A DNA stretch of 38,232 bases from Candidatus Peregrinibacteria bacterium (GTDB lineage: Bacteria > Patescibacteriota > Gracilibacteria > UBA1369 > PNNO01): positions 1 to 38,232 of the forward strand of contig WJKT01000042.1 in assembly GCA_014728955.1 (NCBI GenBank), read 5' to 3'. The notes under the pieces are model-generated. The model made no database searches. It saw only the letters and a list, made by a program, of their open reading frames with translations, and was not told the origin of the DNA. Shown in pieces: positions 8,702 through 16,916 of this stretch. The position numbers and the translations under genes are program-made. Every line of letters starts with the position of its first letter. The first letter of the stretch is position 1.

Positions 8702-8718
8702 CATTAGTATTGACTTTT
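8693..8718. repeat. Inverted repeat carrying both divergent -35 boxes
   Basis: Perfect 9-base arms AAAAGTCAA (8693-8701) and TTGACTTTT (8710-8718) are separated by 8 bases. Each arm contains the -35 box (TTGACT) of one of the two divergent promoters. It may be an operator or simply back-to-back -35 elements. Confidence 0.6.
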
Positions 8719-8737
8719 GGTTGAAAAGTTTTAAAAT
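8710..8737 (+). promoter_or_regulatory. Predicted promoter for 8770-9255
   Basis: A -35 TTGACT (8710-8715), 16-base spacer and -10 TAAAAT (8732-8737). The leader before the ATG at 8770 would be about 25 bases. Confidence 0.5.
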
Positions 8738-8769
8738 ATACGCCTTGTAATAAAAGATAATCGCTAAAA

Positions 8770-9255
8770 ATGGAGAAAAAATCCGATAATCCGGAAAAAG
8801 GCAAAATTATTCTATTTGGAAAAGAAGTGGTTGAAAATGCTGTTGAAAAATGGAATAGAGGCAATGAAATAGGTGATGAGCGACTTATAGAGGAGTCAAG
8901 TCGGCAATTAAAACTTTATGAAGAAATTTTTCCTATTGCACAGTATTTTTCAGCAATAGCACACATCCAATTATGGAACGATACCTTGGTACCTCGTCTA
9001 CAAGAGTTGTTTGAAGCACTGGAAATACTGCTTAATAATTCTGAAGTTAAAAATAGTACATTGCTTCGTTCATGTAGAGAGGTAATGTATTTTTTGGCCG
9101 AACAAGATAGGTTGTATCCGTTATCGGATCATCGTCCCGAAAATGTTACGATACATACTGTAAAAAACACTCTTGCGATTATTAATAAAAAGGGGCTTTC
9201 ACAAGAATTGTTTACTACTTTGTATGAGCAAATAAGCGCTTTGCTAGGCAGATAA
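8770..9255 (+). CDS. Hypothetical all-helical cytosolic protein
   Basis: A 161-aa protein with no signal peptide or membrane segment. It appears to be mostly alpha-helical, with long amphipathic stretches (for example LIEESSRQLKLYEEIF and RLQELFEALEILLNN). I recognise no family motif. It has a plausible promoter of its own, divergent from the PKD operon, and its 3' end overlaps that of the minus-strand gene 9244-10041 by 12 bases. No SD is seen. Function unknown. Confidence 0.65.
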   Translation: MEKKSDNPEKGKIILFGKEVVENAVEKWNRGNEIGDERLIEESSRQLKLYEEIFPIAQYFSAIAHIQLWNDTLVPRLQELFEALEILLNNSEVKNSTLLRSCREVMYFLAEQDRLYPLSDHRPENVTIHTVKNTLAIINKKGLSQELFTTLYEQISALLGR

Positions 9256-10041
9256 TTGTTCGTCGTCAAATTGGGAAACAAATCCATCAAGCGCATGATC
9301 GGGTTTTGTATGCTGTAGGACATCTTTAATTCTCCCGGCGAAATTTTCCTGATAGTGCTTGAATCCTTCATCTCCCAGCTTTTCCCCATCCATAAACAGA
9401 ATAAGGCTTCCGCTCGGATTAAATTCTTTTAATTCTTTGCTTTTACTTAAGGTTATATCTATAGGAAGAATACGATTTTCTCCGTCGGGGAATAACGAAC
9501 CGTCAAGAGTGAAAAATCCATCAGTACTGTATAAAATATCAAGCGGAGTCCCCGAAGCGTTGTAAAATCGAACTTTATTGTAATCGGTTGTATTAAGCTC
9601 TTCACATACATGTTCTTGTAAATCGGTAATAAATTCATTGCGCGGAAGGGAACGTCGAATAGGTCCCGGTTCCCATGGGGTATATTGTTTTGGATGGGCG
9701 TTAATCGTATATCGAATAAGCGCTTCCCGGAGCAAATCATGATTAAAATATTTTTTGATTCGCCACATGGTATTGCGAATGTGTTGTTGCTGTTTTGGTG
9801 TTACGGTTTCTTCATGTTGTTGGGCAAGAATAAGCAGCTTTACCAATCCTTCTTTAAGATGTTTAATTTGTTCTTGAAACCGAGGATTATTGCTAAAATG
9901 AGTGCTTAATAATTCTCCTTTATCGTACATGGACACCGCCAGTTTTGGATTGTTTTTTGGTTTCACCGAGTTGCCACCGAGAAACTCTTCGGCTAATTTT
10001 CCCGTTTCGCGAAAGGAAGGGATGTTTTGTCTTCGTGCCAT
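9244..10041 (-). CDS. Hypothetical protein, soluble
   Basis: A 265-aa predicted cytosolic protein. The N-terminal half is helical and basic; the C-terminal half holds an alpha/beta region with NKVRFYNASGTPLDILYSTDGFFTLDG and RILPIDITLSKSKELKEF. I recognise no catalytic motif or named family. The pattern 'PIDITLS' following an aspartate-rich strand is faintly reminiscent of nuclease-like folds, but this is not strong enough for a call. It lies 68 bases downstream of the FtsA-linked membrane-protein gene on the same strand and could be the last gene of that transcript. Confidence 0.6.
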   Translation of the reverse strand: MARRQNIPSFRETGKLAEEFLGGNSVKPKNNPKLAVSMYDKGELLSTHFSNNPRFQEQIKHLKEGLVKLLILAQQHEETVTPKQQQHIRNTMWRIKKYFNHDLLREALIRYTINAHPKQYTPWEPGPIRRSLPRNEFITDLQEHVCEELNTTDYNKVRFYNASGTPLDILYSTDGFFTLDGSLFPDGENRILPIDITLSKSKELKEFNPSGSLILFMDGEKLGDEGFKHYQENFAGRIKDVLQHTKPDHALDGFVSQFDDEQLSA

Positions 10042-10109
10042 GGAATATTTTTTTATGTTTTCATGTTATTATGCCATAAAAACACAAAAAAGGCTAGGGG
10101 TTCTTATTA

Positions 10110-11996
10110 CTAAAGCGACTCTACCACATCGATAGTAATATTATCCGGAACAGTTGGAACAGTAGGGGACCATGCCGGCCAACTATCAATGGAAACACTG
10201 TTTATTGAAGGCAATTGTTGAATATAGTTTTCGGCTTCTTGTATTTTTTTGCCGAGAATATGCTCTTTGATGTTGTCGATAATACGTCTGCCCCCTTCTT
10301 TATCCGGACTGATTTCATATTGTTCAATACCTTTAATGGTTGCTGTTATTTTTTGTCGTGTAGGGTCATCTCCTTCTTCAATCGGAACAAGTCGTATGGT
10401 AACGCTTTCAGTATCTATTTTAGTGAGGATTTTTTCGGGATTTTTTGAGAGTTTCAGTTTTGCTCGAAGAATATTAAGAAGCTCATTATGATTATATGCG
10501 ACTCCTTTAACATACATTTGCCCTTTTACTTCAAACGATTCAATCATTTGTCCTTGAATATTTTCTGGGATGGTAATAACCGGATCTCCCGTATCGAATG
10601 CTCCCTGACCCGTGAGTAAGGTTAATTCCATATTTTTTTCTCGATTCATTTCCACCACTTTTATTTTCAATTCTTCTTCAATAGCATTCATTAATTCGGA
10701 TTCCATTTTTCCGCGTGCCGCTTCTATGTCCTCTTCGGAAACCATCTTATGTGTGATGGTTTTTCCACCGGTGAATTCAGTAGTGCTTTCGGCATATAGT
10801 TTTTCTCTATTTGCTTCAGAAAGGCCCGGTAAAAAGAAATCATGGGGGCCGATATTGCCTCGTTCGCCAATAACTTGGCCGTTTGCATCAACTTCATCGG
10901 CAACAACAAAAGCATCAAGTTTTCCCGGACCGGTTAAACTAGCCGCCGGCACGGTTACTCCTTCTTGAATTCTAAAGACCAGTCCATCTGCTGTTTGGAA
11001 TCGTGTTTGCTCGATAAGGGGCCATTCTCTGCTTGACGTGTTAATAATGGTTATGGTTCCTGTTGCATTTTTCCCTTCGAATTTTTTACCTGTTGTATAG
11101 TACGTAGTGTTTTTAACCATGGTTACTTCAACCGGGAAACTGGCAATGACATTGGTTGGATGCGTATCCAAATAGGTGCGATTGCTTGGGGCTTCGGCGA
11201 GTGTAACGTTGGCCGAAACTGTTAACGTATCTGATTTAGGTGTAATACGTACGGTTGCTCCCGGAATTGCTATATAAACAATGAGAAATAAAATCAGCAC
11301 CGAAATGGTAACAAGAATGGTGAGCGCCTGTCTGTTTGGAGAAACAAGCACATAACGATTCTTTTCTTTTTTACGTTTTTTCCCTGACTTTTTTCGTGGT
11401 AGTCGAGGCTTTTTCGACGATCCTTTGGATTTTTTTTTCGTGCGTCGAATGAGTTCGGCAATCGATATCTTTTTTGATTTCAGGCGTGTCGGCGTATCGT
11501 CTTCAAATGAGTTTACGCTTGCTTCAAGTGGGGAAATCTTCAAATGATCATCAGCGAGTTTACCGGATACTAACGAAGGATGTTCGCTGTCTTCCAGTTT
11601 GTCAAAAACACTAAATCCGGCACGATTTGCCAGCTGCATTCCGTTTGTATCGTTGGTGATAATAAAGACATTCTTTTTTAATTCTTCCGCTTTTCGTTTT
11701 AAAATACGTAAATTAACGATACTCTGAAATAAAATTGCACGTTTGGGAACAACAATATAGATGTTTTTCATCTTATATTTCTTGAGTTTGTCGTAAATAG
11801 TGGTGATTTCGTCGTCAATCTCGGTAAAGAGCACTTTTTTCTTAGATATAATCTTTTCCTGAAGCTTTGCCTGCTTCTTTACATCTTTTTTGCTTGCATT
11901 AACGCTTCTTTTTTTAAGAGAAACTTTAGACTTCGTTGTTTTTTTACTACGAGTAGTCTTTTTTGCAGATCCTTTTTTCTTACGAGGAGGATTCAT
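10110..11996 (-). CDS. FtsA-linked single-pass membrane protein ('baseplate J-like' CPR family)
   Basis: A 628-aa protein with three parts. Residues 1-50 are very Lys-rich. Residues about 53-135 form an alpha/beta domain (LFTEIDDEITTIYDKLKK, IYIVVPKRAILFQSIVNLRILKRKAEEL, VFIITNDTNGMQLANRAGF), which looks Rossmann-like. A second basic linker (185-213) precedes one membrane helix (about 224-246); the C-terminal ~380 residues are extracytoplasmic and beta-rich with repeated TITI/TGTI-type strands. In CPR genomes such proteins are often annotated 'baseplate J-like'. It starts 3 bases after the FtsA stop, so it is co-translated and may act with FtsA at the division site or cell envelope. This functional link is inference. 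Confidence 0.7.
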   Translation of the reverse strand: MNPPRKKKGSAKKTTRSKKTTKSKVSLKKRSVNASKKDVKKQAKLQEKIISKKKVLFTEIDDEITTIYDKLKKYKMKNIYIVVPKRAILFQSIVNLRILKRKAEELKKNVFIITNDTNGMQLANRAGFSVFDKLEDSEHPSLVSGKLADDHLKISPLEASVNSFEDDTPTRLKSKKISIAELIRRTKKKSKGSSKKPRLPRKKSGKKRKKEKNRYVLVSPNRQALTILVTISVLILFLIVYIAIPGATVRITPKSDTLTVSANVTLAEAPSNRTYLDTHPTNVIASFPVEVTMVKNTTYYTTGKKFEGKNATGTITIINTSSREWPLIEQTRFQTADGLVFRIQEGVTVPAASLTGPGKLDAFVVADEVDANGQVIGERGNIGPHDFFLPGLSEANREKLYAESTTEFTGGKTITHKMVSEEDIEAARGKMESELMNAIEEELKIKVVEMNREKNMELTLLTGQGAFDTGDPVITIPENIQGQMIESFEVKGQMYVKGVAYNHNELLNILRAKLKLSKNPEKILTKIDTESVTIRLVPIEEGDDPTRQKITATIKGIEQYEISPDKEGGRRIIDNIKEHILGKKIQEAENYIQQLPSINSVSIDSWPAWSPTVPTVPDNITIDVVESL

Positions 11997-11999
11997 ACG

Positions 12000-13250
12000 T
12001 TATATTTGCATTAAGCGAACAATTTTTTTGAGGATTTTTGATAATACTTTTTCTTCACCCAGATATTCCAATCCCAAATTGGCAAGAGAAAGGGGAGTAA
12101 TGTCCTGCGGATCTTTCATCCTCTTTGTTTCATCTACCATATTACTCACCATATTGGGTTTAAGAAAGCTAATATGTGGTTTTTGTGAGAATGGTAATTT
12201 TCTAAACCATTCTCGTGTCTCGAGAACTTCTTTAATTTCCGGCAGATGAGAACCACCTCCACATAGTAAGATCTTTGAAGGCAGAACATCTATTTCTTCA
12301 AATTCCGCTAAGGTAAGAGCTACTCCCGAGAGCCACACTTCGCAGTCGCTTTTCATCGCTTCGCGAACAATTTTATGTGATTGTTTTTCCAGTTTATCCG
12401 AACTATAGGCGAGTTTTATTTCTTCCGCTTCTTGAAATGAAATATTTAAGCTTTGTGCAAGCCGCTTAGTGAACGTTCGTCCGCCCAGAGTAAACATACG
12501 TGTTCCTTCAACGCTACCGTTTCTTACAATGGCAATGTCGGTTGTGCCGCCACCAATGTCAATAAAAATAGAAGAAACATTTCCTCCGTCTTCATGACCC
12601 ATACATCGCGCAACGGCATAGGGTTCCGCGGTAATAGCCATAAGTTCTTTATCGAGCTCAGCTGCTATGGTTTGTAATGCGCCAAAGTGCACTAGCGGGG
12701 CGAAAGCATTAAAAATACTGATATCAACGTCTTTTCCCTGAAAGCCGATAGGATTGGATACTTTATAACTATCTATTTGAACATCAACGATCGCCGCGTT
12801 AACCAGTTTTACATCGATTTCGTTATAGCCGGTTTCAAATGCAAGGTCACTGCGGACTTTATCGAATGCCTTCCATTGAATTTTATGTACAATATTTTTT
12901 AATTCAGCAAGATCTATTTTACTGCTTGGCTCACGCCTGCTGTAAGAGAGCGTTGTTGTTGCACCTTTAACCAACTCTCCCGCAATACCCATAATCATCT
13001 GATTTGCAGAAACGCCGGCCATTCGTTCGGCATCCTTAATAGCCTTTTGACAATTGCGAATAACGCCGCCGATATCGGTTACGGCGCCACTTTGCATGTC
13101 TCCTAATTTTTGTTTGTGTCTGCCGACTCCGATAACACGTCCCTTTGTCCCTTCAGAGAGACAAATAAGAGCCTTTACAATTTCGGTGCCGATATCAAGC
13201 GCGAGATAGATATTTCTACCGCCACTTGCTTTTCGTGTGAAAATAGCCAT
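12000..13250 (-). CDS. ftsA: Cell division protein FtsA (actin-like ATPase)
   Basis: A 416-aa actin-fold ATPase. The phosphate-1 motif is YLALDIGTEIVKALI, the SHS2-type insertion follows, phosphate-2 is IFIDIGGGTTDIAIV and the adenosine motif is LLCGGGSHLPEI. The final residues (KVLSKILKKIVRLMQI) form an amphipathic basic helix as in FtsA membrane-targeting tails. FtsA tethers FtsZ to the membrane during division. PilM is a relative, but the SHS2 region and the tail favour FtsA. The frame is open to 13370, but a good promoter sits at 13291-13319 within that extension, and homology begins only after 13250 (MAIFTRKASGGRN), so I use 13250. Confidence 0.82.
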   Translation of the reverse strand: MAIFTRKASGGRNIYLALDIGTEIVKALICLSEGTKGRVIGVGRHKQKLGDMQSGAVTDIGGVIRNCQKAIKDAERMAGVSANQMIMGIAGELVKGATTTLSYSRREPSSKIDLAELKNIVHKIQWKAFDKVRSDLAFETGYNEIDVKLVNAAIVDVQIDSYKVSNPIGFQGKDVDISIFNAFAPLVHFGALQTIAAELDKELMAITAEPYAVARCMGHEDGGNVSSIFIDIGGGTTDIAIVRNGSVEGTRMFTLGGRTFTKRLAQSLNISFQEAEEIKLAYSSDKLEKQSHKIVREAMKSDCEVWLSGVALTLAEFEEIDVLPSKILLCGGGSHLPEIKEVLETREWFRKLPFSQKPHISFLKPNMVSNMVDETKRMKDPQDITPLSLANLGLEYLGEEKVLSKILKKIVRLMQI

Positions 13251-13290
13251 TAAATAGGTGAAAAAGCCTTCATAAACTAAGAGCCCATAC

Positions 13291-13319
13291 ATTGTATAGA
13301 AAGCCCTTCTGCTGGTCAA
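13291..13319 (-). promoter_or_regulatory. Predicted promoter of ftsA operon
   Basis: Minus-strand -35 TTGACC (13314-13319), 17-base spacer and -10 TACAAT (13291-13296), each 5 of 6 to consensus. Transcription would begin near 13284, which leaves a 34-base leader to the ATG at 13250 and rules out the longer in-frame start at 13370. Confidence 0.65.
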
Positions 13320-13342
13320 GAAGTTAACGGGGATTTTATTGA

Positions 13343-13370
13343 TTGACAGGGACTGAATAGCTGGTATCAT
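13343..13370 (+). promoter_or_regulatory. Predicted strong promoter for the 72-aa gene
   Basis: A perfect -35 TTGACA (13343-13348), 16-base spacer and -10 TATCAT (13365-13370). The leader to the ATG at 13461 is about 84 bases and contains a 7-bp hairpin (GTTTTTC-gtt-GAAAAAC). Confidence 0.6.
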
Positions 13371-13447
13371 TTTTACGTTTTACAATAGACGTTTTTCGTT
13401 GAAAAACAGTCGGTTGTGACATTGTTGATCTTTCAAACCCCGCAGAG

Positions 13448-13453
13448 AAGGAG
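13448..13453 (+). promoter_or_regulatory. Strong Shine-Dalgarno site AAGGAG
   Basis: AAGGAG lies 7 bases before the ATG at 13461. It is the clearest SD in the window, where most genes have none, and it fixes the start of the small gene at 13461 rather than at the upstream in-frame ATG (13416). Confidence 0.8.
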
Positions 13454-13460
13454 AAACGTT

Positions 13461-13679
13461 ATGAAGTATGTCATGCTCAAGCGCATCCGCAACACCTCTG
13501 AATTGTGTGTCATGGATGTCGGCAAGGATGCACAGTTCAACGGTCACGACATAGTGCCGGGGGACTATGTATTCAGCGAGGATCTTGAGGCACTGGTTGA
13601 TAGTGGGTTCTCAGTTCTTTGCATGCAAAGCGAAGAGGGCTCTCTTCCGAGAGGTCCGCTTCATCAATATAATAAATGA
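13461..13679 (+). CDS. Small 72-aa protein of unknown function, autonomous single-gene unit
   Basis: A 72-aa soluble protein beginning MKYVMLKRIRNTSELCVMDV. It appears to be a small beta-rich fold (alternating hydrophobic and polar, G-H-D-IVPGDYVFSEDLEAL) with a C-terminal tail ending LHQYNK; there are two cysteines but no metal motif. I do not recognise a family. It has its own strong promoter, a textbook SD and an intrinsic terminator. Its codon choice is unlike that of its neighbours, with many C-ending codons (AAC, ATC, GAC, TTC) and higher GC. That suggests either high expression or horizontal acquisition. It sits alone between the divergent ftsA and convergent ddl. Confidence 0.75.
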   Translation: MKYVMLKRIRNTSELCVMDVGKDAQFNGHDIVPGDYVFSEDLEALVDSGFSVLCMQSEEGSLPRGPLHQYNK

Positions 13680-13699
13680 AAGGGGTGTAAGATTGTTTT

Positions 13700-13737
13700 C
13701 CCGCCGCTATGTGATTCGTAGTGGTGGGAATTTATTT
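13700..13737 (+). terminator. Intrinsic terminator of the 72-aa gene
   Basis: A 10-bp stem (CCCGCCGCTA / TAGTGGTGGG, with two G-U pairs) and a 9-base loop at 13700-13728, followed by AATTTATTT. It lies 20 bases after the stop codon and slightly overlaps the 3' end of ddl on the other strand. Confidence 0.65.
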
Positions 13738-14847
13738 AAACCAATTGCCGGCACGCTCATATGATACTTTTTTCTCATTCTTTTTGGCGTGTTGTTCAAA
13801 ACCGAGTTGGATAATACGATCAATGAGTTTTTCATATGCAATACCCGATTTTGACCACATCTTCGGATACATACTGATTGTCGTAAAGCCCGGCATGGTA
13901 TTTATTTCATTAAGATGAAGGTCTTTCGTTTTTCTGTCATAAAACACATCAACACGCGCAAGCCCGCAACAATCGAGTACTTTATATGCCCGAAGCGCCA
14001 TGTTTTGTACCTGTTGTTCAAGGTGGCGGGATATATCTGCAGGTACCTGAGTACGCGACTTCCCATCAATATATTTATCGTTATAGTCATAAAATTCACC
14101 GCCGACCAGCACTTCTCCTACATGAGCTGTTTTTGGATTGTCGTTTCCAAGTACGGCGCACTCCAGTTCGCGTATCTCAAGCCCTTTTTCCACTAATATT
14201 CTGTGGTCGAATGAACATGCTTCTTCCATAGCCTCTTGTAACTGTTTTGTGTTTTTTACTTTTGACACGCCAACGGAAGATCCCATATTAGCGGGTTTAA
14301 CAAATACGGGATAGTCCAATTCGTTTTCTATACGACGCATAACTTCTTGAGGATTTTCTTCCCATGCTCGCTTGTTAATTCCGATATAGGGGATAATGGG
14401 TAATCCCGCTTCTTCCCATACCGCTTTCGTCATCAATTTATCCATACCCACTGATGATGCTAGAACACCACAGCCGGTGTACGGAACGTTTGCCATTTCA
14501 AAAAGTCCCTGAATAGTACCGTCTTCACCAAAAGGGCCATGTAAAACCGGGAAAAATATATCAACGTGTATTTTTTCATATGTTTTTTCATCAAGATGCA
14601 AAAGTTCATGTGCGCCGCTTTTTGCATTGAGAACGACTTCTGTTAAGCCGCTGTAATCACCTTTTTGGAATGATTCTATAGCCCCGTCTCCGGAAAGCCA
14701 TTTTCCTTCTTTGGTTATCCCGACGGGAATAACGTCATATTTTTTTGGATCCATTGCTTCGATAATATTTTTTGCTGAAACAATAGATACCTCATGTTCA
14801 CCGCTGCGGCCGCCAAAAACTACCGCAACACGTATTTTATTACTCAT
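13732..14847 (-). CDS. ddl: D-alanine--D-alanine ligase
   Basis: A 371-aa ATP-grasp enzyme that joins two D-alanines for peptidoglycan precursor synthesis. Visible motifs are VVFGGRSGEHEVSIVSA at the N-terminus, GPFGEDGTIQGLFE, the ATP-binding region DYPVFVKPANMGSSVGVSKV, and the metal-binding signature near the C-terminus (ARVDVFYDRKTKDLHLNEINTMPGFT). Length is as expected for the family. Its presence implies the organism makes at least part of its own peptidoglycan. It has its own predicted promoter at 14873-14902 and appears monocistronic. The 3' end meets the terminator of the small upstream gene. Confidence 0.95.
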   Translation of the reverse strand: MSNKIRVAVVFGGRSGEHEVSIVSAKNIIEAMDPKKYDVIPVGITKEGKWLSGDGAIESFQKGDYSGLTEVVLNAKSGAHELLHLDEKTYEKIHVDIFFPVLHGPFGEDGTIQGLFEMANVPYTGCGVLASSVGMDKLMTKAVWEEAGLPIIPYIGINKRAWEENPQEVMRRIENELDYPVFVKPANMGSSVGVSKVKNTKQLQEAMEEACSFDHRILVEKGLEIRELECAVLGNDNPKTAHVGEVLVGGEFYDYNDKYIDGKSRTQVPADISRHLEQQVQNMALRAYKVLDCCGLARVDVFYDRKTKDLHLNEINTMPGFTTISMYPKMWSKSGIAYEKLIDRIIQLGFEQHAKKNEKKVSYERAGNWFK

Positions 14848-14872
14848 GGATGTTTGTTAAGTAAGCATAAGA

Positions 14873-14902
14873 ACTATAGCAGAATTCTCACGCATTATTC
14901 AA
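14873..14902 (-). promoter_or_regulatory. Predicted promoter of ddl
   Basis: Minus-strand -35 TTGAAT (14897-14902), 18-base spacer and -10 TATAGT (14873-14878). The leader would be about 20 bases. Confidence 0.5.
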
Positions 14903-14923
14903 TTGATCGGTGGTGATAAGAGC

Positions 14924-14951
14924 TTGCACTTTTATGCATCTTTGCTAGAAT
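14924..14951 (+). promoter_or_regulatory. Predicted promoter of the BI-1/yceD/rpmF/nusB/rnc operon
   Basis: A -35 TTGCAC (14924-14929), 16-base spacer and -10 TAGAAT (14946-14951). It is the only candidate I see upstream of the tight run of genes from 14995 to 18041. Confidence 0.5.
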
Positions 14952-14994
14952 TTCTAACCACACTCTTTTTGATAATTTGTAATGTAATAAAAAT

Positions 14995-15687
14995 ATGAAT
15001 ATGAATAATCCGATGCACTCTCAGGGAGAAGCATTATGGACAAATAAAGAAGAAATGACCGCAACATTTTTTGGTAAAGTAATGTTCGCGTTTGCATTGG
15101 CTATTTTAGTCTCTACTCTCGGGGTATGGATTGGATTTTCTTATCTTATAGAAACCTTTGTAAAAACTCCTAATCTTATATGGATTGTATTTATAGCCGA
15201 ATTGGGACTCATTTTTACTTCATCAATGTGGAGTAGAAAAAGACCTCTTAACTATGTTCTTTTTGCATTTTTTGCATTACTTACGGGCATTTCTATTACT
15301 CCGTTGCTTCTTATGGCTGCTATGACGGCTGGAAGTGGTGTTATTGTAAAGGCATTACTTGCAACAGTGCTTATGTTTGGTGCGGCCGGCGCTATAGGAT
15401 GGACTACAAAACGATCGCTCGAAGGAATGCGCGGTTTTTTGTTTATTACACTAATAGGTATGCTGATTGTTGGTATTATCGGCATATTTATCCCATGGGG
15501 TAGTAATTTTGAGATGATTTATTCGGGCATCGGGGTGCTGCTTTTTAGCGGCTATGCTATGTATGATTTTCAAAGGATTAAGAAGTTTCCCGAAGACAGA
15601 TATATTGATGCCGCGTTACATTTATATTTGGATATATTTAATTTATTTATCTTTATCCTGAGATTGATTCTAAGTCAACGATCATGA
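14995..15687 (+). CDS. Bax inhibitor-1 / YccA family membrane protein
   Basis: A 230-aa protein with about seven membrane helices. After a short hydrophilic N-terminus (residues 1-25) come helices containing FAFALAILVSTLGVWIGF, LIWIVFIAELGLIF, YVLFAFFALLTGISITPLL and, near the C-terminus, SGYAMYDFQRIKK. The GYxxYDxQ-like motif and the acidic residues near the end are typical of the BI-1/YccA family, which includes pH-dependent Ca2+ leak channels. It heads a likely operon; its stop overlaps the ATG of the yceD gene (ATGA). Confidence 0.85.
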   Translation: MNMNNPMHSQGEALWTNKEEMTATFFGKVMFAFALAILVSTLGVWIGFSYLIETFVKTPNLIWIVFIAELGLIFTSSMWSRKRPLNYVLFAFFALLTGISITPLLLMAAMTAGSGVIVKALLATVLMFGAAGAIGWTTKRSLEGMRGFLFITLIGMLIVGIIGIFIPWGSNFEMIYSGIGVLLFSGYAMYDFQRIKKFPEDRYIDAALHLYLDIFNLFIFILRLILSQRS

Positions 15688-16250
15688 GTATAAAAGGATG
15701 TACATTTGACGTAGGTGATCTTGTTCGTGGTGAGCAGGGTGTTGCGGTGTCGTTTGATATCAAGCAATCTATTGAAAAAGCCTTTGCTGAAAACGAAAAA
15801 CCGGTTTCTCCGTTGCAGGCGACCGTTACCTTTATGAAAATTGCGGAAGGAATTCATGTTTCTCTTAAGAATATGTGCGCGAAATTCCCTTTTATATGTA
15901 ACAAATGTGGGAAAGAGTTTGTACGTGAAATTACTGTAAATGATAGGGAAAGAGTATATTTTTTTGAAGAAGATAAAGAGGAGAAGGATATCTTTGATCG
16001 CTACCATGTTGATTTGAAAAACATGACGGTTGATATTACAGAGCTTATAAGACAGGAAATGATCTTGCATTTTCCGACAATTCCAGTATGCTCTAAGAGC
16101 TGTAAAGGCCTTTGCCCAGTGTGCGGAGCAGATTTGAACGACACATCGTGCAGCTGCACTGTGCAGGAAGTTACAGAAGAGAAACCACTCGCTATACTTA
16201 AAACGTTATATAATGCCAAAGCATCCGGTTCCGAAGAAAAAAACAGCTAA
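15684..16250 (+). CDS. yceD: YceD/DUF177-family protein (rRNA/L32-linked)
   Basis: A 188-aa DUF177 protein. The N-terminal part has the GVAVSFDI / VSPLQATVTFMKIAEGIHV pattern; two Cys pairs (CNKC, and CSKSCKGLCPVCG with DTSCSC) form the zinc-type ending typical of the family (S-C-x-G-L-C-P-x-C-G-x-x-L/N). YceD is implicated in 23S rRNA processing or stability and is almost always encoded next to rpmF, as here, where the rpmF start lies within its last 38 bases in another frame. The start overlaps the previous stop. Confidence 0.88.
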   Translation: MSIKGCTFDVGDLVRGEQGVAVSFDIKQSIEKAFAENEKPVSPLQATVTFMKIAEGIHVSLKNMCAKFPFICNKCGKEFVREITVNDRERVYFFEEDKEEKDIFDRYHVDLKNMTVDITELIRQEMILHFPTIPVCSKSCKGLCPVCGADLNDTSCSCTVQEVTEEKPLAILKTLYNAKASGSEEKNS

Positions 16251-16452
16251 GTCAACCACCAAACGTCGTTATAGTGCGTTTGAAAAGAAGGTGCAAAAGA
16301 AACTTGCAGATCGCATCCATGTTGTAAAATGTGCGGATTGCGGTGCGGCAAAAATGGTGCATCATGTTTGTCCAGAATGCGGGAAGTATAAAGGGCGACA
16401 AGTTGTTGATCAGGCGAAAAAAATAGATAAGATTACCACCGTAAAAGCGTAA
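16213..16452 (+). CDS. rpmF: Large ribosomal subunit protein bL32
   Basis: A 79-aa protein starting MPKHPVPKKKTAKSTTKRR, the standard bL32 N-terminus (AVPKRKxSxxRxxxRR-like). A four-Cys zinc ribbon is intact: CADCG and CPECG. The gene starts 38 bases inside the end of yceD. The C-terminus (VVDQAKKIDKITTVKA) is slightly longer than in model bacteria. It belongs to the same transcript as nusB, 9 bases on. Confidence 0.93.
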   Translation: MPKHPVPKKKTAKSTTKRRYSAFEKKVQKKLADRIHVVKCADCGAAKMVHHVCPECGKYKGRQVVDQAKKIDKITTVKA

Positions 16453-16461
16453 TTTGAAAAC

Positions 16462-16896
16462 ATGGCCAGTTATCGCCATTTGGCAAGAATTGCAGTAATG
16501 CAGACAATCTTTGAGTATGAATTTGCTCGGAAGGCTGATCCTGAAAAGGATATTAATCCTTCCGGAAAGCTGCTTTACAATATTAAACAACTGTCATCAA
16601 AAATAAAAGATACCTCTTTTGCCGAGGAAACCTTGCAGGGGGTTATTGATCATCAGAAAAAAATTTACGATATTATTCAAAAAAACGCTCCCGAGTGGCC
16701 GGTTGATAAAGTTGCTCCCGTGGATCGTGCTATTCTTGAAATAGGCGTTTATGAAATCGTGTATTCCGATGATGTCCCTCCTGTTGTTGCCATTAACGAG
16801 GCAATTGAAATTGCAAAAGTCTACGGTGATACGAATTCCGCCAAGTTCATAAATGGTGTGCTTAGCGCGGTTATGTCCGACCACACCGCTTCATAA
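16462..16896 (+). CDS. nusB: Transcription antitermination factor NusB
   Basis: A 144-aa all-helical protein with the NusB pattern: RHLARIAVMQTIFEYEF at the N-terminus, then WPVDKVAPVDRAILEIGVYEI and VPPVVAINEAIEIAKVYGDTNSAKFINGVL. NusB binds boxA RNA with S10 and promotes rRNA antitermination. Length is normal. It lies between rpmF and rnc, all of which act in ribosome production. Confidence 0.94.
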   Translation: MASYRHLARIAVMQTIFEYEFARKADPEKDINPSGKLLYNIKQLSSKIKDTSFAEETLQGVIDHQKKIYDIIQKNAPEWPVDKVAPVDRAILEIGVYEIVYSDDVPPVVAINEAIEIAKVYGDTNSAKFINGVLSAVMSDHTAS

Positions 16897-16916
16897 TATA
16901 TTTTAAAATCATATAC

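Noticed and set aside
13251..13370. N-terminal 40-residue extension of FtsA
   Set aside because: A good promoter (13291-13319) lies within it, and FtsA similarity begins after 13250.
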